Origin: Heterotrichella gracilis | Taxonomy: Eukaryota > Sar > Xanthophyceae > Tribonematales > Xanthonemataceae | Length of the DNA stretch: 37,527 bases | Assembly: GCA_032358255.1 (NCBI GenBank) | Contig: JAULBX010027396.1 | Location: 1 to 37,527, forward strand | Direction of reading: 5' to 3' | In this document: positions 1-11,602 of the stretch, piece by piece | How positions within the stretch are numbered: the stretch's first letter is position 1 | Layout of the letters: each line of letters begins with the position of its first letter | Made by a program: the position numbers and the translations under genes | The notes under the pieces: generated by a model | Seen by the model: the letters and a program-made list of their open reading frames with translations, nothing else | What the model was told of the DNA's origin: nothing | The model's database searches: none

Positions 1-177
1 GGCGGGGCGCGGGCGCGCGCCAAAGGGCCGCGCTGGGCGGGCACGGCGCGGGGCCTGCTGAGCTGCCCAATGCGCCGATGCCGTCAGCGGCGTTGTATGC
101 ACCATCGCGTTCGCTGGGTGCCTGTGTCTGTGCTATGCGCCTTGCAAGTGCTGCGCTGTCTGTGTGTGTGTGGCTGG

Positions 178-1375
178 CTAGCCTTCTTTCCACTGGTGGC
201 TGCACTTCGCGCAGCGGAAGAAGAGCGTGGCTGGCTCGTCTGCTGACCGCGTCTGAATCTCCTGGAAGTAGGCCTCGGGGTGGCGGCAGTGCTCGCAGGT
301 GGCTGCGGGGGAGCACGGGTGGGGGGTCAGCGGGGGTGACGCCCAGGGTGGAGTGGGTGGGTGGGTTGCAATGTGCCCTGATATGGCATGGCCTGACGGA
401 GCACCGGCGAGCCTACCCCTGTGTGGTAGTGGGTACAGTGGTATGGCTGGTGGGAGCACAGGGTACCCGGGGCGGGTTGCTAGCCCAGCACTTGCAAGGG
501 TCCCAACAGCAGCAAGGTTCCTGTATGCGCAGTGGTAGTGTGTGCTGTTCCCCTTGCATAACGCATATCCCTGCCCCTCCATCCAGGTCAGAGAGCTTCT
601 GAAGTGAGACGCACCAGGAGCAGGCAGACCCCTCAATAGGCCCAGGCCAGGGTCAGACTGCCCCCGTGCCTACCCACAGCCCCTGGCCGCACCCCGCCAC
701 CTACCGTCAGTCTTTGGGAAGTTCTTCCAAGCGTCCTCCCCGCCTAGCACGTCATCAACTGTCTTGGACTTGAGGGGGAGCGCCTTGCTGATCTGCACAC
801 AGCACACACAGGCTCAACCCAGGCACCACTTGCACCACCGTCAGCCTCAACAGGGCAGCACCAGAGCTGGGTTACAGGCTAGGACAGTGTCAATGCGCGA
901 GGATCTACGTGTGATGGAGCTCTGGGTGTAGTGGGGTGCCCCAGATGGTGGGTGCTGTACCTTTCTGTCAACTGTATACACGTAGGGGCACGACTGGCAG
1001 AAGTAGCGCAGGTCGCCAGCGTCGAACTCGACTGCAGCGGCACACACAGGGTGGCTGATGGGTGGAAACACCAAGCACGGCAGACGGGTTTGAGGTGTGG
1101 GTGTCACAGCTGAGATGGGTGGTGGGTGGGATGGGGTTCGGTATGGATAGGGCAAGGCAGGACGTCCTGGGCAGAATGCGCGGCCTGTGCCTCACGGATC
1201 GTGCCCCTGGTACGAAGCATATCCTTCCTACGCTGCTGCCTTATGTCTTTAGGGCATGGGTGTGGCTGCTTGTCAGCAGAGAGTTGTAGCTTGGCCCCAC
1301 GATGTGTGTAGGTGCATATGCATGGGGTGCCCTACCTAGCAGCAGGTTAGCACACGTGGGGCAGTAGGTGTTCAT
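178..1375 (-). CDS. RPC11: DNA-directed RNA polymerase III subunit RPC11 (POLR3K/Rpc10 family)
   Basis: This is the small TFIIS-like subunit of RNA polymerase III, which supports transcript cleavage, termination and reinitiation in the nucleus. Exons on the minus strand are 1375-1336, 1031-961, 792-705 and 302-178; all borders are GT-AG, phases agree, and the product is 107 aa against about 108 in human. The N-terminal zinc ribbon uses C5, C8, C25 and C28, followed by PYVYTVDRK. A linker with VDDVLGG (residues 48-54) is typical of the family. The C-terminal ribbon uses C69, C72, C97 and C100 and contains the invariant acidic hairpin QTRSADEP (83-90). The VDDVLGG linker and the N-terminal ribbon favour RPC11 over Pol I RPA12 or TFIIS. 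The start is the only Met before the first zinc pair, in a 13-codon first exon. The gene looks intact. The 177 bases beyond the stop show no clear TGTAA poly(A) signal. Confidence 0.93.
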
Positions 1376-2987
1376 TGTGGCCCCTCACGACCAGAGGTAG
1401 TGCTGGGTGAAGGTGGCTGCGGCTCGCCATGTCACTGGCCAAAGCCAGGCTTTGCTGCTAGTGGGCAAGGTGGAGGTGGGGTGGCGACAGTGCCCGCGGC
1501 TAATAGTGAGCAAGCCACAACGCAAACGTGAAAACAAACGCGTGTGCAGGGCTTTCGTGCATATGGCCACAGGTGTCAACCAATGCGGGGCATTTCTGAG
1601 GGATGGCTGGGGTAATTGGGCGTTTGCAAAGCAAAAGTTTGCGTGGGGGGCTGTTTCGAAAAGAAGCGAGGCGAGCGGTCGAGGGGTTGTCCAGCTTGGC
1701 GAATCACGTGGCCCCATGCAGCCGCACATTTCAGAATCCAGATTGGCAGGATCAGCCCTGTAATTTAGCTTGGATCAGATGTAATTTAGCTTGACCAGTT
1801 CCAAAACAAGGCTAAGCTGATCGGTCGACTGATTAATGTGCGATGCGCCCTGAGGCGACACCTGATGAGGCAACATGCATGCGATGCATGCATGCATGTT
1901 TGAACCGCGCGGGTTGCAACGGCGAGCGCTGCAGCATCATATGTAGTATCATACTAGGTGACCTATTATGCCCCACGATTAGGGGGATATGCACTGCAAG
2001 GTTTGTAAGAAGACCAACTGTGGCACATGGTGAACAGACGTGCACCCCAATATAACCTGCTGTAACCAGCCACACTTCAGCTTGTAGCGTGTAAGTGTCT
2101 AAAAGCCATACAATTTTTTCGTCTCTATACCTACACAGATACAGACGAAGCTATTATAAGCAGACAACCCTTTCCACCTGTCCCGGGCAGAGTATGGCAG
2201 CTGGCATGCCGATGAAGACAACGGATATGCCCCTTGGCTGCAGCCTGGTTGGTTGCATTCCTGTTGCTGTTTGGTGGTGGGGGCCCAGAATAATGTGGAC
2301 CAGAGCCGTCGGGGTAACTGAAAGTAGTTTGTTGGCTGCGAAACAGTTGGAGCTTGGCGCGCCACTACTGGAGCCTAGCGCTCCACAGGTTTGCAAAGTT
2401 CCGCTGCGCTCAGACGTTTTGCAGTGTATATGGGGTAAGCATTCCAGCCCCCTTGTGCACGGGCGTCAAAGGCAGTGCCTGCCAACCTGCTTGTAGATAC
2501 AAAACTGGGTTCCCTGCAACACCAAACCGTGATCCTCGTGGTTATTAATATGCTGCAAAAATACAAGGGAACTAGTCTAATAGAAAGCTCAGGAAAGGCA
2601 TGCAGAGCTGTTGGGTTATAAACCGTGCTCGACTTAACGGGTTAAGCAGAAGACAGGACATACCAACACCTTAATGCTAACCCAAATGGGGGGCTGCTTG
2701 AACGGTACAGAGAGATGCTCAAGGCAAACAGCTGACTACAGGAAAACTTGCACACGGTACCTTCTCAGCATCTAGGGTGGCTATCTGTCCTTAAATCTGC
2801 CCTGCCTTGAACCCTTGCTTAGAACAAACTCTCTGCAAGCTGTGAAGGTGGTTTTGCGGCTGCTTTTGCCGCAAAACGCCAGTACTGCAAATGCTTGCAT
2901 GAGTTTTCCAGCTCAGCTATAAGATCAATCTTCTCCAAGGCTGAGTACAGCGTATTGCTGCTGCAAACACTGATGCCATGTCATTGA
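1376..2987. other. Non-coding interval upstream of RPC11
   Basis: Short open frames occur on both strands, but none has a recognisable domain, a consistent splice pattern or coding-like composition. The segment just above 1375 should hold the RPC11 promoter; no convincing TATA box was seen. It contains one arm of a dispersed repeat (1781-1906), a CATGCATG-rich patch near 1875-1900, and AT-richer sequence towards 2987. Confidence 0.55.
1781..1906 (+). repeat. Dispersed repeat, copy 1
   Basis: The stretch from GTAATTTAGC through GATCGGTCGACTGAT, GTGCGATGC and GACACCTG to CATGCATGTTTG recurs in the same order and orientation at 3852-3986, with many substitutions and small indels. It is probably an old transposon end or a small non-autonomous repeat. 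No target-site duplication was identified. Confidence 0.55.
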
Positions 2988-3465
2988 TCAGTATGTCTTT
3001 CTTGATGAGCGTATAGTACAAGATGTTGCAGGGGCACTGCGGCTGCCTTCCAAAGATATGGAGCGCAACCTGTCCCGCTTCGCAGCATTTTCTGCAAGGT
3101 ACAGGGTAATTGGCGTCAAGCGCACTATCTCTGCTGCCACCTTTTCAGTCCCTGTCCTCAGGGCCGACAGCTCTCGTTCCAGCCTCTTCACCGCACTGTC
3201 CCACTCTGTCCTCATTGTTGACAGCCCACGTTTCAGCCCCCTGCAACTCACTTTCCACCTCTGTCCTCATCGTTGCCAGTAACTTCAGTTCCTCGTGTTG
3301 AAAAAGTGTCTGCAATTGGTTGAACTGCTGCTGGAGTGATTCAACTGTGACAGGCTGCTGCTGTGGATGTGGCACTGACTCCATATCCTCCTCCTCTGCC
3401 TGTGACTTCATGCCCTGCTCCATCTCCGCTTGCATTGTATGAAGCTGCTGTGTTTGTGGCGGCAC
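2988..3465 (-). pseudogene. Frame-broken coiled-coil protein fragment
   Basis: The family was not recognised. On the minus strand a frame running from 3465 encodes a Gln/Glu-rich, Met-rich helical segment (VESLQQQFNQLQTLFQHEEL). It continues, after a one-base shift near 3237-3241, into a second frame ending in TGA at 2988 with EWDSAVKRLERELSALRTG, a good heptad pattern. Two imperfect copies of a motif beginning ATGAGGACAGAG lie 55 bases apart, one more than a multiple of three. The shift coincides with a run of five C on the plus strand. The upstream edge has a possible splice acceptor (CTACCAG) just above 3465, so this could be the last exon of a larger gene. It could be a decayed gene, a transposon remnant or a real gene with an assembly error. 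It lies between the two arms of a dispersed repeat. Confidence 0.4.
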
Positions 3466-4729
3466 CTGGTAGGTGGGTCTTCAAAGCGTCAGGGACTTCG
3501 TAGCAAACTGTATGCTACAACGTCACCCAGGCCCTGCCAGGCAAAGGGAGTGCCCACTGTCCAGCAAAGCAGTGGCAAGCTCTTTATGCAAACCAAGCAA
3601 AACTGCAGTATACCCTACCCAAATAAACGTTATCTGCACCGCAGTGGTGTCGTGAAAAGCAGAGCGTTCAAGAAGAAAACTGTTGACACCCTAAGGCCGC
3701 CTTGCTCGCAATAACGATTTTTCACGCCCAACCCACTGCCCAAGTTGACGAATACTGTATACAAGACTTTTCTAACAGTTCTGTTGCAGTCAAAACGTTT
3801 GACATAAAGCGCAGACTGCAGTCGACATAAGGACTGCTGCTTGAGTCTCAGGGTAATTTGGCAAGGTTGTGATTCAACCTGATCCTTGACTGATCGTCGA
3901 CTGATCATAGTGCGATGCCCCCAGAAGGTGACACCTGGAGGGGCTGGTGAGGCATCATTTGCGCAATGATGCATGCATGTTTGCAACGTTCTATTTCGTT
4001 CTAACAGTGCGAGAATTGTACACGCTGCTGACATTTCTTGTGGATGCGGGTTACCTGTGTTGGGCGTTGTCTGGTATTCAAGGGTGCAACCCTTCCTCAT
4101 CGTTGCCTTACGCGACAAGCGCTCGACCTAGGCGTACACAGTTGGCGTTACTTGCGACGAGTAATTTCGCTGAGAAACTTGCCGGGCTGGATATGTTTGC
4201 ATGAGCAGGAGGTCACTTTTAAACAAGGAGCATAAAGGCTTGAAGGTATACAACACCTAGCTACGTGTAGCGCGACACCACAAGCAGGGGGTAGCAACCG
4301 TGGTACCTGAACCCACGACTGCTGCTGACGTTCATCTTCTTTGCCGATCCAGTCTACTTTGCATTGAAGACCAACATCGCTAATTGTGCACATGCATGCA
4401 TAGAGACATCGTTACCCGCACCCGGGCTGCACAGACGTTCCCACAATACAGACAGGCAGTCCTCCCTGAAACCTCTAAATCCAAAACAGTCCACACTTTG
4501 GTTTCACAACCAATAACCAGTCCTGGCCTGCGCCTCTCACACGCCATGCAGCCCGCCAGTGCGTTGAACCCTCGCTGCTCAATCACATCCCCCGCAGGCA
4601 GTACACATAAGCAGAGTTGACTTGACGACGCACCCCTTGCAATGCCTGCTTTTGCGGCTTCCACCCTGGCCCTATTCTAAAATACGTTACCAACCGCCTC
4701 CTCCCCACCCCCCCAGCCCCACCCCAGCC
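3466..4729. other. Non-coding interval upstream of ERMP1-like gene
   Basis: No gene was recognised. The interval includes the second arm of the dispersed repeat (3852-3986) and AT-richer sequence. The last 100 bases before 4730 are C-rich and probably form the 5' leader and promoter of the metallopeptidase gene. No clear TATA box was seen. Confidence 0.5.
3852..3986 (+). repeat. Dispersed repeat, copy 2
   Basis: This is the partner of 1781-1906: GTAATTT, TGATCGTCGACTGATCAT, GTGCGATGC, GACACCTGGAG and GATGCATGCATGTTTG occur in the same order. Copies lie about 2.07 kb apart in direct orientation and are clearly diverged. Confidence 0.55.
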
Positions 4730-7700
4730 ATGGCTCCCAAGCTGCGCCGCCGAGGCACCGCCGCAGGCCCGCCAGCGGATGGGCTCGTGCCAGTGCCTGC
4801 CGGTGATGTGGAGCCCGCTAAGCGCCCCGTAATGGTCCAGGCGCAGGGCAGCAGCGTGGCTAACCTGCTTACCATAGTGTACATAGTGGCGCTCAACGTT
4901 GGGTTGGTAAGGGGGGAGGGGGGGGGGAGGGGAGGCGGTTTGCTGCTGCCTGCATAAGCATGTGGGATTACGATATGCCAGCCGCTGTATGCTTGTGTAT
5001 GTGCCCGGCCATACATCTGGAGCTAGTGTGTCCCGCCCCAACGCATGCACAAAGGCAATACACACCCCACCACCATCACCACACATGCCCAGCCATGTGG
5101 GGCTGACCCGGCACACTGCCACACCGCGACACAACCCAGCCCAAGCGCTTCACCCTTGGCACTCAACCTCGCATCAAATCCCTCCCCCTCCCATCTTGCT
5201 GTTGGCCTCCTCCAAACCTAAACCCTCCACCATTCGGAACCTGCACCTGGTTTTTAAATCCTGCTGTCTCCCCCGCAGTTGGGTGCGGGCTACTGGTGGA
5301 CCTTCCGCACCCCGCCGGTGGTGCCCGCCTCCGCGCTGTGCTCTACCCTCAAGAGCGCCACAACAAGAGTTTTAATTTGTAGCTTCCTTCTCTTGCATTG
5401 CTGGCCACCCTTTACACCCTATCGACAAGCCCTTTTGGCAATGACCATTTGATTGTGATGCCATATCCCCTGTTGCAGCTGGGTGCCGGCTACTGGTGGA
5501 CCTTCCGCACCCCGCCTGTGGTACCCGCCTCTGCCCCCCGCACCCACTTCTCAGAGGAGCGCGCCATGAGCCACGTGCACATGCTGGCGGGCCAAATAGG
5601 GCACAGGCAAATCAGCACGCCGGGGTACCGGCTGGCACACGAGTACCTGCTGCAGCAGGCACGCGAGGTGGCGGCGCTGGTGCGGGAGTACAGGCCCGAC
5701 CTCAAGGCAACGGTGGGTGGGGGGGATGGCGGGGGGTGTTGGGGGGTGGGGAGTAATCTCCAATTTGTGAGGCTAGATACAGTGGCTGGTGGTTGGCGAA
5801 GGGAGGGGGTGGGGTTGGAATAGGGCTGAGTAGTAAACGCAGTGGCTGGCTGGGCACACATAGCAACACCAGCACGACCACAATTAGGGTGAAGCCACTC
5901 TCGAGTCCCACGCACCCCCTTCCTCCCCCGGCCCCCGCAGGCCGCCCGCCAGTTTGTGAGCGGCGCTGTCAACATGAAGTTCTTTGGCACCGACATCACC
6001 AACGCATACATGAACCTCACCAACGTGATCCTCAAGATCAGCCCACGCAACGCATCAGAGGTGCCGGGCCTGCTCATCTCCTCGCACTACGACAGCACGC
6101 TGGGCACTAAAGGTGGGTGAAGGGGTCCACTTGGCAGCGGCGTGTGATAGACAGAGCTGCATGCAGGGCGTGGGGCAAGTAACAGTAACTACTGGTGCAG
6201 GCATCCCTTTTGGGCAAGCATGGTAGTGTGCATGACACTGGCACATAGTGCTGGTGCGTCTGGTTGCACCAGGAGAGATGGCAACTGCATGGTGTGTTAA
6301 GTGTTCAACACACCCCTGAGAAACCAGAACCCTCGGGCAGTCAGACCTTTGCCCGTCCTCTCGTCACTCAACCACATCCGTTCCCCCAACCCCCGGCCCC
6401 CATCCTCAGGCGCCTCCGATGACGTGGGCTCCAGCGGGGTCATGCTGGAGCTTGCGGCAGCCATCGCCACCAACCCCGCCTACGCCCTGCACGGCCCCCT
6501 GGTGTTTTTGTTCAACGGCGGGGAGGAGACGCTGTCCCAGGCTGCGCACGGCTTCATGACCAAGAGCAAGTATGCGCAGAACCTGGGGGCATTCATTAAC
6601 CTGGAGTCCACGGGGCCGGGCGGGCCGGAGACGCTGTTCCAGCACACAGGTGTGGGGCGCAGGGGTGGCGTGGTGGCACTGTGGCGCGAGTGCGCGTGCT
6701 AGAGCAAGTTGTGTGGCGCGCATGTGTATGCATGTGCATGTGGGTGTGGGGGGTGCGGCACATGGCTTTGAGTGGGCGCCAATCAATGCTTGTGTGCGCT
6801 GGTGCGGTGCAGGCCTTAGGAGTTCCTTGCATGGGGAGCGCATGCTGGTATTTATAAATCCATGTGTGGCATGCAACTCTCGCATGCACAGTCCCATGCA
6901 CCTGTGCATCCTGTGGTCATGTGTTAAGTGCACCCAAGGTCTTCCTACTCCCTGCAGGCCCTTGGCACATGCCTCTGCACACCCTTGCTTAAACACCCCT
7001 GCCCCCTCCCTGCAGGCTCCTGGACTGTGCATACCTATGCTCGTGCCGCACGCGTGGGGCGCGGCAACTCAGTTGGGCAGGTAAGGGGGTGGCCAGGGGT
7101 GCATAGCCTAATATTGACCAGGGGGCCCACTGCCATGGCGGTGGATGAGTACGCCCTGGGTTTGTGGCATGGTGTCAAATTGCCCACGGCCACGTGCCTA
7201 TCCAATGACTGCGCACCTCACCTCCCACTGGATGGGCATCTATGATGGCCGAGGACAAGCTGAGCAGGGGTGACTGCTGAGGGTAGAGGTGTACTGCTGT
7301 AATGCTTTTAAGTAGCTTGGTACCTAATATACACCCCCTTGTCCCCTGCAGGATTGTTTTGCCTGGTGACCGCTTACCAGCTATCATCTCCCCCTTGTCC
7401 CCGCAGGATTTCTTTGATTCCGGCGTGATCCCCGCCGATACCGACTTCCGCATGTATTCATCTGCGCACTATGGCCACCTTCCGGGCATCGACCTGGCCA
7501 TGGTGTTTGATGGCACAGCGTACCACACAGACAGGGATGTGCCGGAGAGGATTCGGCCAGGGACCCTGCAGGTGGGGGTTGAAGTGGGGTTGGGGACTGT
7601 TGTTGATCATGGGATGGTGGCCATCCTGTTTCTGAGGGTTCTGTAAATATATACCCTATGTAGGACCTGTTGAATACCCTACCAGGGTTGGTGTAGCATA

Positions 7701-10700
7701 CCCTGTGGGTTTGGTGCTCCCCATACCCTTTCAGCGGAACAGTGTTTATGGGAGCAGGCCCTGCACCCTTGCCTGCGGTCAACCCTCTCCTATCCCTCCT
7801 CTAAACGTCACAAACCCCCCCTTTCCCTGGTGGTGCACCACATGTGATGCCCTCCCCTCCTGAGAACCTGCTCTCCCCCCTGCAGGCCCTGGGCAACAAC
7901 CTCCTCCCTGTGGTGAGCGCCTTCACCCTCCAGCTGGCGCAGCGCCAGGGGGGCGGCACCGCGGATGATGACAAGGACACCGCGGTGCTGTTCGACTTGT
8001 TCGGGGTCATGGTGCGCGGGAAATTGTACAGCTGTTGTTGATATGTATGGAATGTGGGTGATATCGCGTTGCGCCCCTGTCTAGATTCATTTTCACCCGC
8101 CAGAAGGTGCTTGCTCAATTTGGCATTGCATTTTCCCCAGCAACACAGCCACACTGGCAGTGGGTCTTGAGCACATGCGGCGCACCATGTGAATTGCGCA
8201 CCATGCGAATTGCGCGCCAAGCAGTTCGTTTCTACTCCTAAAATCCTTTCGATGCCTTTGACCTGAAATCCACTTGTTCCCCCTGCTGCTGCCCCTACTG
8301 CGCATGCTCGATGTGCATCGCCTGCTTGAATCTCACTTGTTTCCCCCTGCCAGATCGTCTACTCCCGGCGCCTGGCCACAATCCTGCACACCTCCCCCTT
8401 GGCCATCATCATGCTGCTCCCCTGGCTGCGGCAGGGGGTGGTGGGCGGTGTGCGCGGGGTGACGTGGCAGTACAGCGGCATGGGCAAGTGGGCCACGCTG
8501 TCGCTGCTGTCGCTGATGGCTACAATCACAATGGGCTCCTTGGCAGGGGGGCTGCGCGCATATGTGACAGGTAGGTGAAACTCAAGGGTGGGACTGCTGT
8601 CGCCTCCCAGCGGCATGCATAGTGAAAGGAAATGCATGTAGGATGTAAACATACCGTGAATGTGTTTGTGTGGTTACGATTTGTGATGAAGGTTGCGACT
8701 GCCCCCACATTTCCACTGTGCAATCCCGTCTGGACAGCCAAGCAATTACCGCGATATGTAGGCATGCACTGTATGTAGCTTTCTTCGTTACTTCCATCCA
8801 CATAAGTGTATATGGTAGGTACAATGCTGAAGCGCCTCCTTGCATGCTTGGGGTGCCGGCTTGCTTGTTGGGTGAATCCCCAAGAGTTATCCTCCAATCC
8901 CCACACCTTGTTCTCCTAACCCTGCAGGCGTCGCCATGGTGTGGTACACCGCCCACTGGAAGACCTTCCCCTGCTTCCTCCCCGCGTCGCTGGTGGGCAT
9001 GCTCCTCCCCTACGCAGTGGCACAAGTACAATCCCCCCCTGCTGCAATTGCGGCGTACGGCGGGGGGGTGCTGCTGCTGGCCCTGGTGGCTGCTGGGGGT
9101 GCTGTGGCGGGTGTGGGTTCTGCGTTCATTGCTGCGGGGGGGGCGGCATGCGGGGTGGTGTGGCTGGTGCTGGCGCCGATGGTGGGTGGTGAGGGGGGCA
9201 GGGGGTGTTCTTGTTGGTGGGGACTGATGCATCAGGAATGACCCCTTAAGCTACCGGCAGACCATGTACCTTTGCTCCTTTCCCCTGGGATTCCCTATGC
9301 CCTGGACCTTGAACCATGCACCGCTTACCTTGCCACCTATGCCTGGTGCCCCGTCCTCATATCCCCATGTGCAGCTTCATGCCTTGCTGCCCGCTGCCAC
9401 CCACCACAGAACCATCCACACATCACCTACCCATCCACGCCAGTGCCCTGAACGCAGCTTCAACCCCTGCCCTGGGTTTCCCCCCAAACCCACGTCACCC
9501 CCCTGTCACCCTGCAGGTTAGCCCCACCACCAGCCGCGTCCTAATAAACCCTAAACCCCCCCTTTACCCTGCAGGTTGGCCCCACAACCCGCCACGCTTT
9601 AAGCCCTAAACCCAAAACCCTAAACCCACCCTTTTCCCCGCAGGTTGGCGCCACCGCCCGCCGCGCCCTGCTGCTAGCCCTGGCATTCCCCAGCACCCTG
9701 CTCACCCTGCCTCTCACATCCATGCTGGTCATGCATGTGATGGAGAAAATCACTATGGCTGGGGGCCCGCCGCCTCCCTGGGATGTGGTCATGCCGGACT
9801 CTGTGGTTGGGTTTTTGTTTGGTGCGGTGCTGTGGGGTAGTGTGGGGGTGCTGGCGCCGTGGCTGGCGCACTGCTGCGGGAAGAGGCTCAAGGTGGGTGC
9901 GGGGGTGTGGGCTGGGGAGGAGATGAGCCATCCGGTGCTGGTCTGTGTTTGGTGTTGCTTGGAAAGGTGGTGCCTGTGGTGTTGTGGGCGGGGGTGAGGG
10001 GCCAGGAGGGAGCTGCTCTCTGCACACAACACCACTGGCTTGTCACTGCCATGTGGATGGGTGCATTGAGGGTTGACTAGGGATACTTTCCAGCACTCGG
10101 GGCTGTGGGCGGTGCTGCCTTTCGCCACTTCCACATGCATCTTTGAACAAGCCCGCCATCACCTGATCCTCCCACTCACCCACCCCTCCTCCTTTCCCCC
10201 ACCCACCCAGGCAGTCCTTGCGCTCCTGCTAGCCGCATCCATCGCCGGCGCCGCCTTTGCCACCTGGGACACCCCCTCAACCTCGCACGTGTTCTCCCCC
10301 CTGTCGCCCAAGCGCCTCATCGTGCAGCACACGCACATCCAGGGAAGCACCATGAGCGTGCTGGCCTCGCACTGGCTGCTGGCAAGCATGGACTCCACAC
10401 CCACTAAGGTGGCGCTGGGCAACTTCACGCACCTGGAGCCTGCAGAGGAGGAGGGGAATGAGCTGGCGGTGCGTGAGCGGGGCAGCGGTGCGGGGAGTGG
10501 GGTGCGGGGAGTGGGGTGTGGGAGGGGGGTTTGTAGGGGCGGGAGGACACTACTGGGCCAGATGACAAGGAAAGTACAAGGAAAGAATAATTTAGTTTCG
10601 TTTGAACCAGGATGGAGGAAATCAATGTAATTTGTTGTAGTTTGGTTGCATTTAAATTATTGTTGCTTTTTTATTGAAACTCTTTTGTATTAATTTAACC

Positions 10701-11602
10701 CTAAATTTGAGTTAAATCTTCATTTGCTCCAGTTATGACAAGCACCTATCAATCTGACATTGTTTATATACTTTACTTCCCACCGCTGCAGCTGTTCTAC
10801 CCCATCTCCGACCTGCTCCAGCGCACCATCATGAAGGGACCACCGGCAGACGAATCAGTGCTTGAGGGCACGCCCGGCATAGAGCTGCGGCGGCGCGACG
10901 ACTACCGCACCCAGGGTTTCACCAAGATAAAGATGGCGCTGCTGCTGGACAAGGGGGCGTGGGGGGTGCTGAACATAACGGGGGCCGTGCAGGAGTGGTC
11001 CTTCACCTCGGAGGCGGTGGGGATTGAGCTGCCGGTGCGTGTCCTGTAGAGGTGTAGGGTGTAAGGTGGCACGTAGGCGGTGCAGTGGTGCCGGATGGTG
11101 TGTGTATATGTGTGCTGAGTCCAGTAGCCGATGTGGTGCATGTGGATGTGTTGGGGGATGATAGGGGATGGCATATGTGGTGCATGCGCCACTGGTACGG
11201 ATGGGGGGTTGCGGGCTGTTAATATGGTGTGATTGCATGCACATGCACTACATGCACTACCTGCGAGAGGTCATTGCCATGGGTGTGTGCACATTGGCAT
11301 GCACCACCTGTACCCGCCCCACTCGACACCCTGCCTCCCCTCCCTCCCCTACCACCCCTGACCCACTCTCCCCCCCGCTCCCCCAGAGCGGCGCCACGCA
11401 GTACATCGTGCGCTTTGCCGGCAACGAGGGGTGCGGCTACTGGAAGTTCTGGGTCAAGGTGCCCCTCTTCCAGGAGGTAAATGTGGAGATGTCGGTCACA
11501 TACCTGGCACCCAGCAAGCCCCTGATGGATTTTCAGGCGCAGCTGCCGGACTGGGTGGCCATGGTGCCTTTCACAACGTATGTGTCGGAGTGGATCTTCT
11601 AG
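4730..11602 (+). CDS. ERMP1: ERMP1-like endoplasmic reticulum M28 metallopeptidase
   Basis: A membrane-bound zinc aminopeptidase of family M28 (ERMP1/Fxna type), expected in the ER with the peptidase domain on the lumenal side. Exons: 4730-4906, 5479-5712, 5941-6112, 6410-6649, 7016-7080, 7407-7571, 7886-8011, 8354-8570, 8928-9181, 9644-9892, 10211-10468, 10792-11034, 11387-11602. All phases agree, giving 871 aa (human ERMP1 is 904). A first membrane segment lies near residues 43-59. The M28 signature residues are in order: HYDS (H186), GASDD (D198/D199), NGGEE (E233 catalytic, E234), ESTG (E260) and YHTDRD (H336). Several membrane segments follow between about 400 and 652, then a lumenal-type C-terminal domain starting around KRLIVQH. 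The start gives a short basic N-terminus (KLRRR) before the first membrane helix. All catalytic positions are present, so the enzyme is probably active. Its introns carry unusual ghost copies of exon heads, listed separately. Confidence 0.92.
5279..5335 (+). pseudogene. Ghost copy of ERMP1 exon 2 head inside intron 1
   Basis: Exactly 200 bases upstream of the true exon 2 (5479) an acceptor CCCCGCAG is followed by 19 codons encoding the same residues as exon 2 (LGAGYWWTFRTPPVVPASA). The two copies differ at six positions, all synonymous third or first-base Leu changes. After that the copies diverge, and the ghost frame runs to a stop near 5456, so splicing to it would truncate the enzyme. It may be a decayed mutually exclusive exon. 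Confidence 0.75.
6958..6985 (+). other. Possible decoy acceptor before ERMP1 exon 5
   Basis: CTCCCTGCAG followed by GCCCCTTGG resembles the true acceptor and exon head 58 bases downstream (CTCCCTGCAG, GCTCCTGG at 7016). The similarity past the acceptor is weak. Confidence 0.3.
7332..7368 (+). other. Decoy acceptor and exon head before ERMP1 exon 6
   Basis: CCCCCTTGTCCCCTGCAG plus GATTGTTTTG repeats the true exon 6 acceptor (CCCCCTTGTCCCCGCAG plus GATTTCTTTG, exon start 7407) 55 bases upstream. The copy does not preserve the downstream exon. Confidence 0.55.
8265..8302 (+). other. Decayed acceptor copy before ERMP1 exon 8
   Basis: AATCCACTTGTTCCCCCTGCTG followed by CCTACTGCGC resembles AATCTCACTTGTTTCCCCCTGCCAG followed by TCGTCTACTCCCGGCGC at the real exon 8 start (8354), about 63 bases downstream. 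The AG has been lost here. Confidence 0.4.
9507..9643 (+). repeat. Threefold repeated acceptor and exon-10 head with telomere-like tracts
   Basis: Acceptors followed by GTTAGCCCCACCACCAGCC (from 9517), GTTGGCCCCACAACCCGCC (from 9575) and the true exon 10 head GTTGGCGCCACCGCCCGCC (9644) stand 58 and 69 bases apart. Between them lie CCCTAAACCC tracts (about 9549-9560 and 9604-9627), which resemble plant-type telomere repeats. Only the last copy continues into an open frame matching the ERMP1 family. Confidence 0.7.

Noticed and set aside
78..602. 174-residue plus-strand open frame at the left edge
   Set aside because: It overlaps the RPC11 last exon and intron antisense and has no recognisable domain.
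1875..1900. CATGCATGCATG-rich patches as possible regulatory or origin elements
   Set aside because: The motif is scattered throughout the introns and intergenic DNA of the window, so it looks like a background composition feature.
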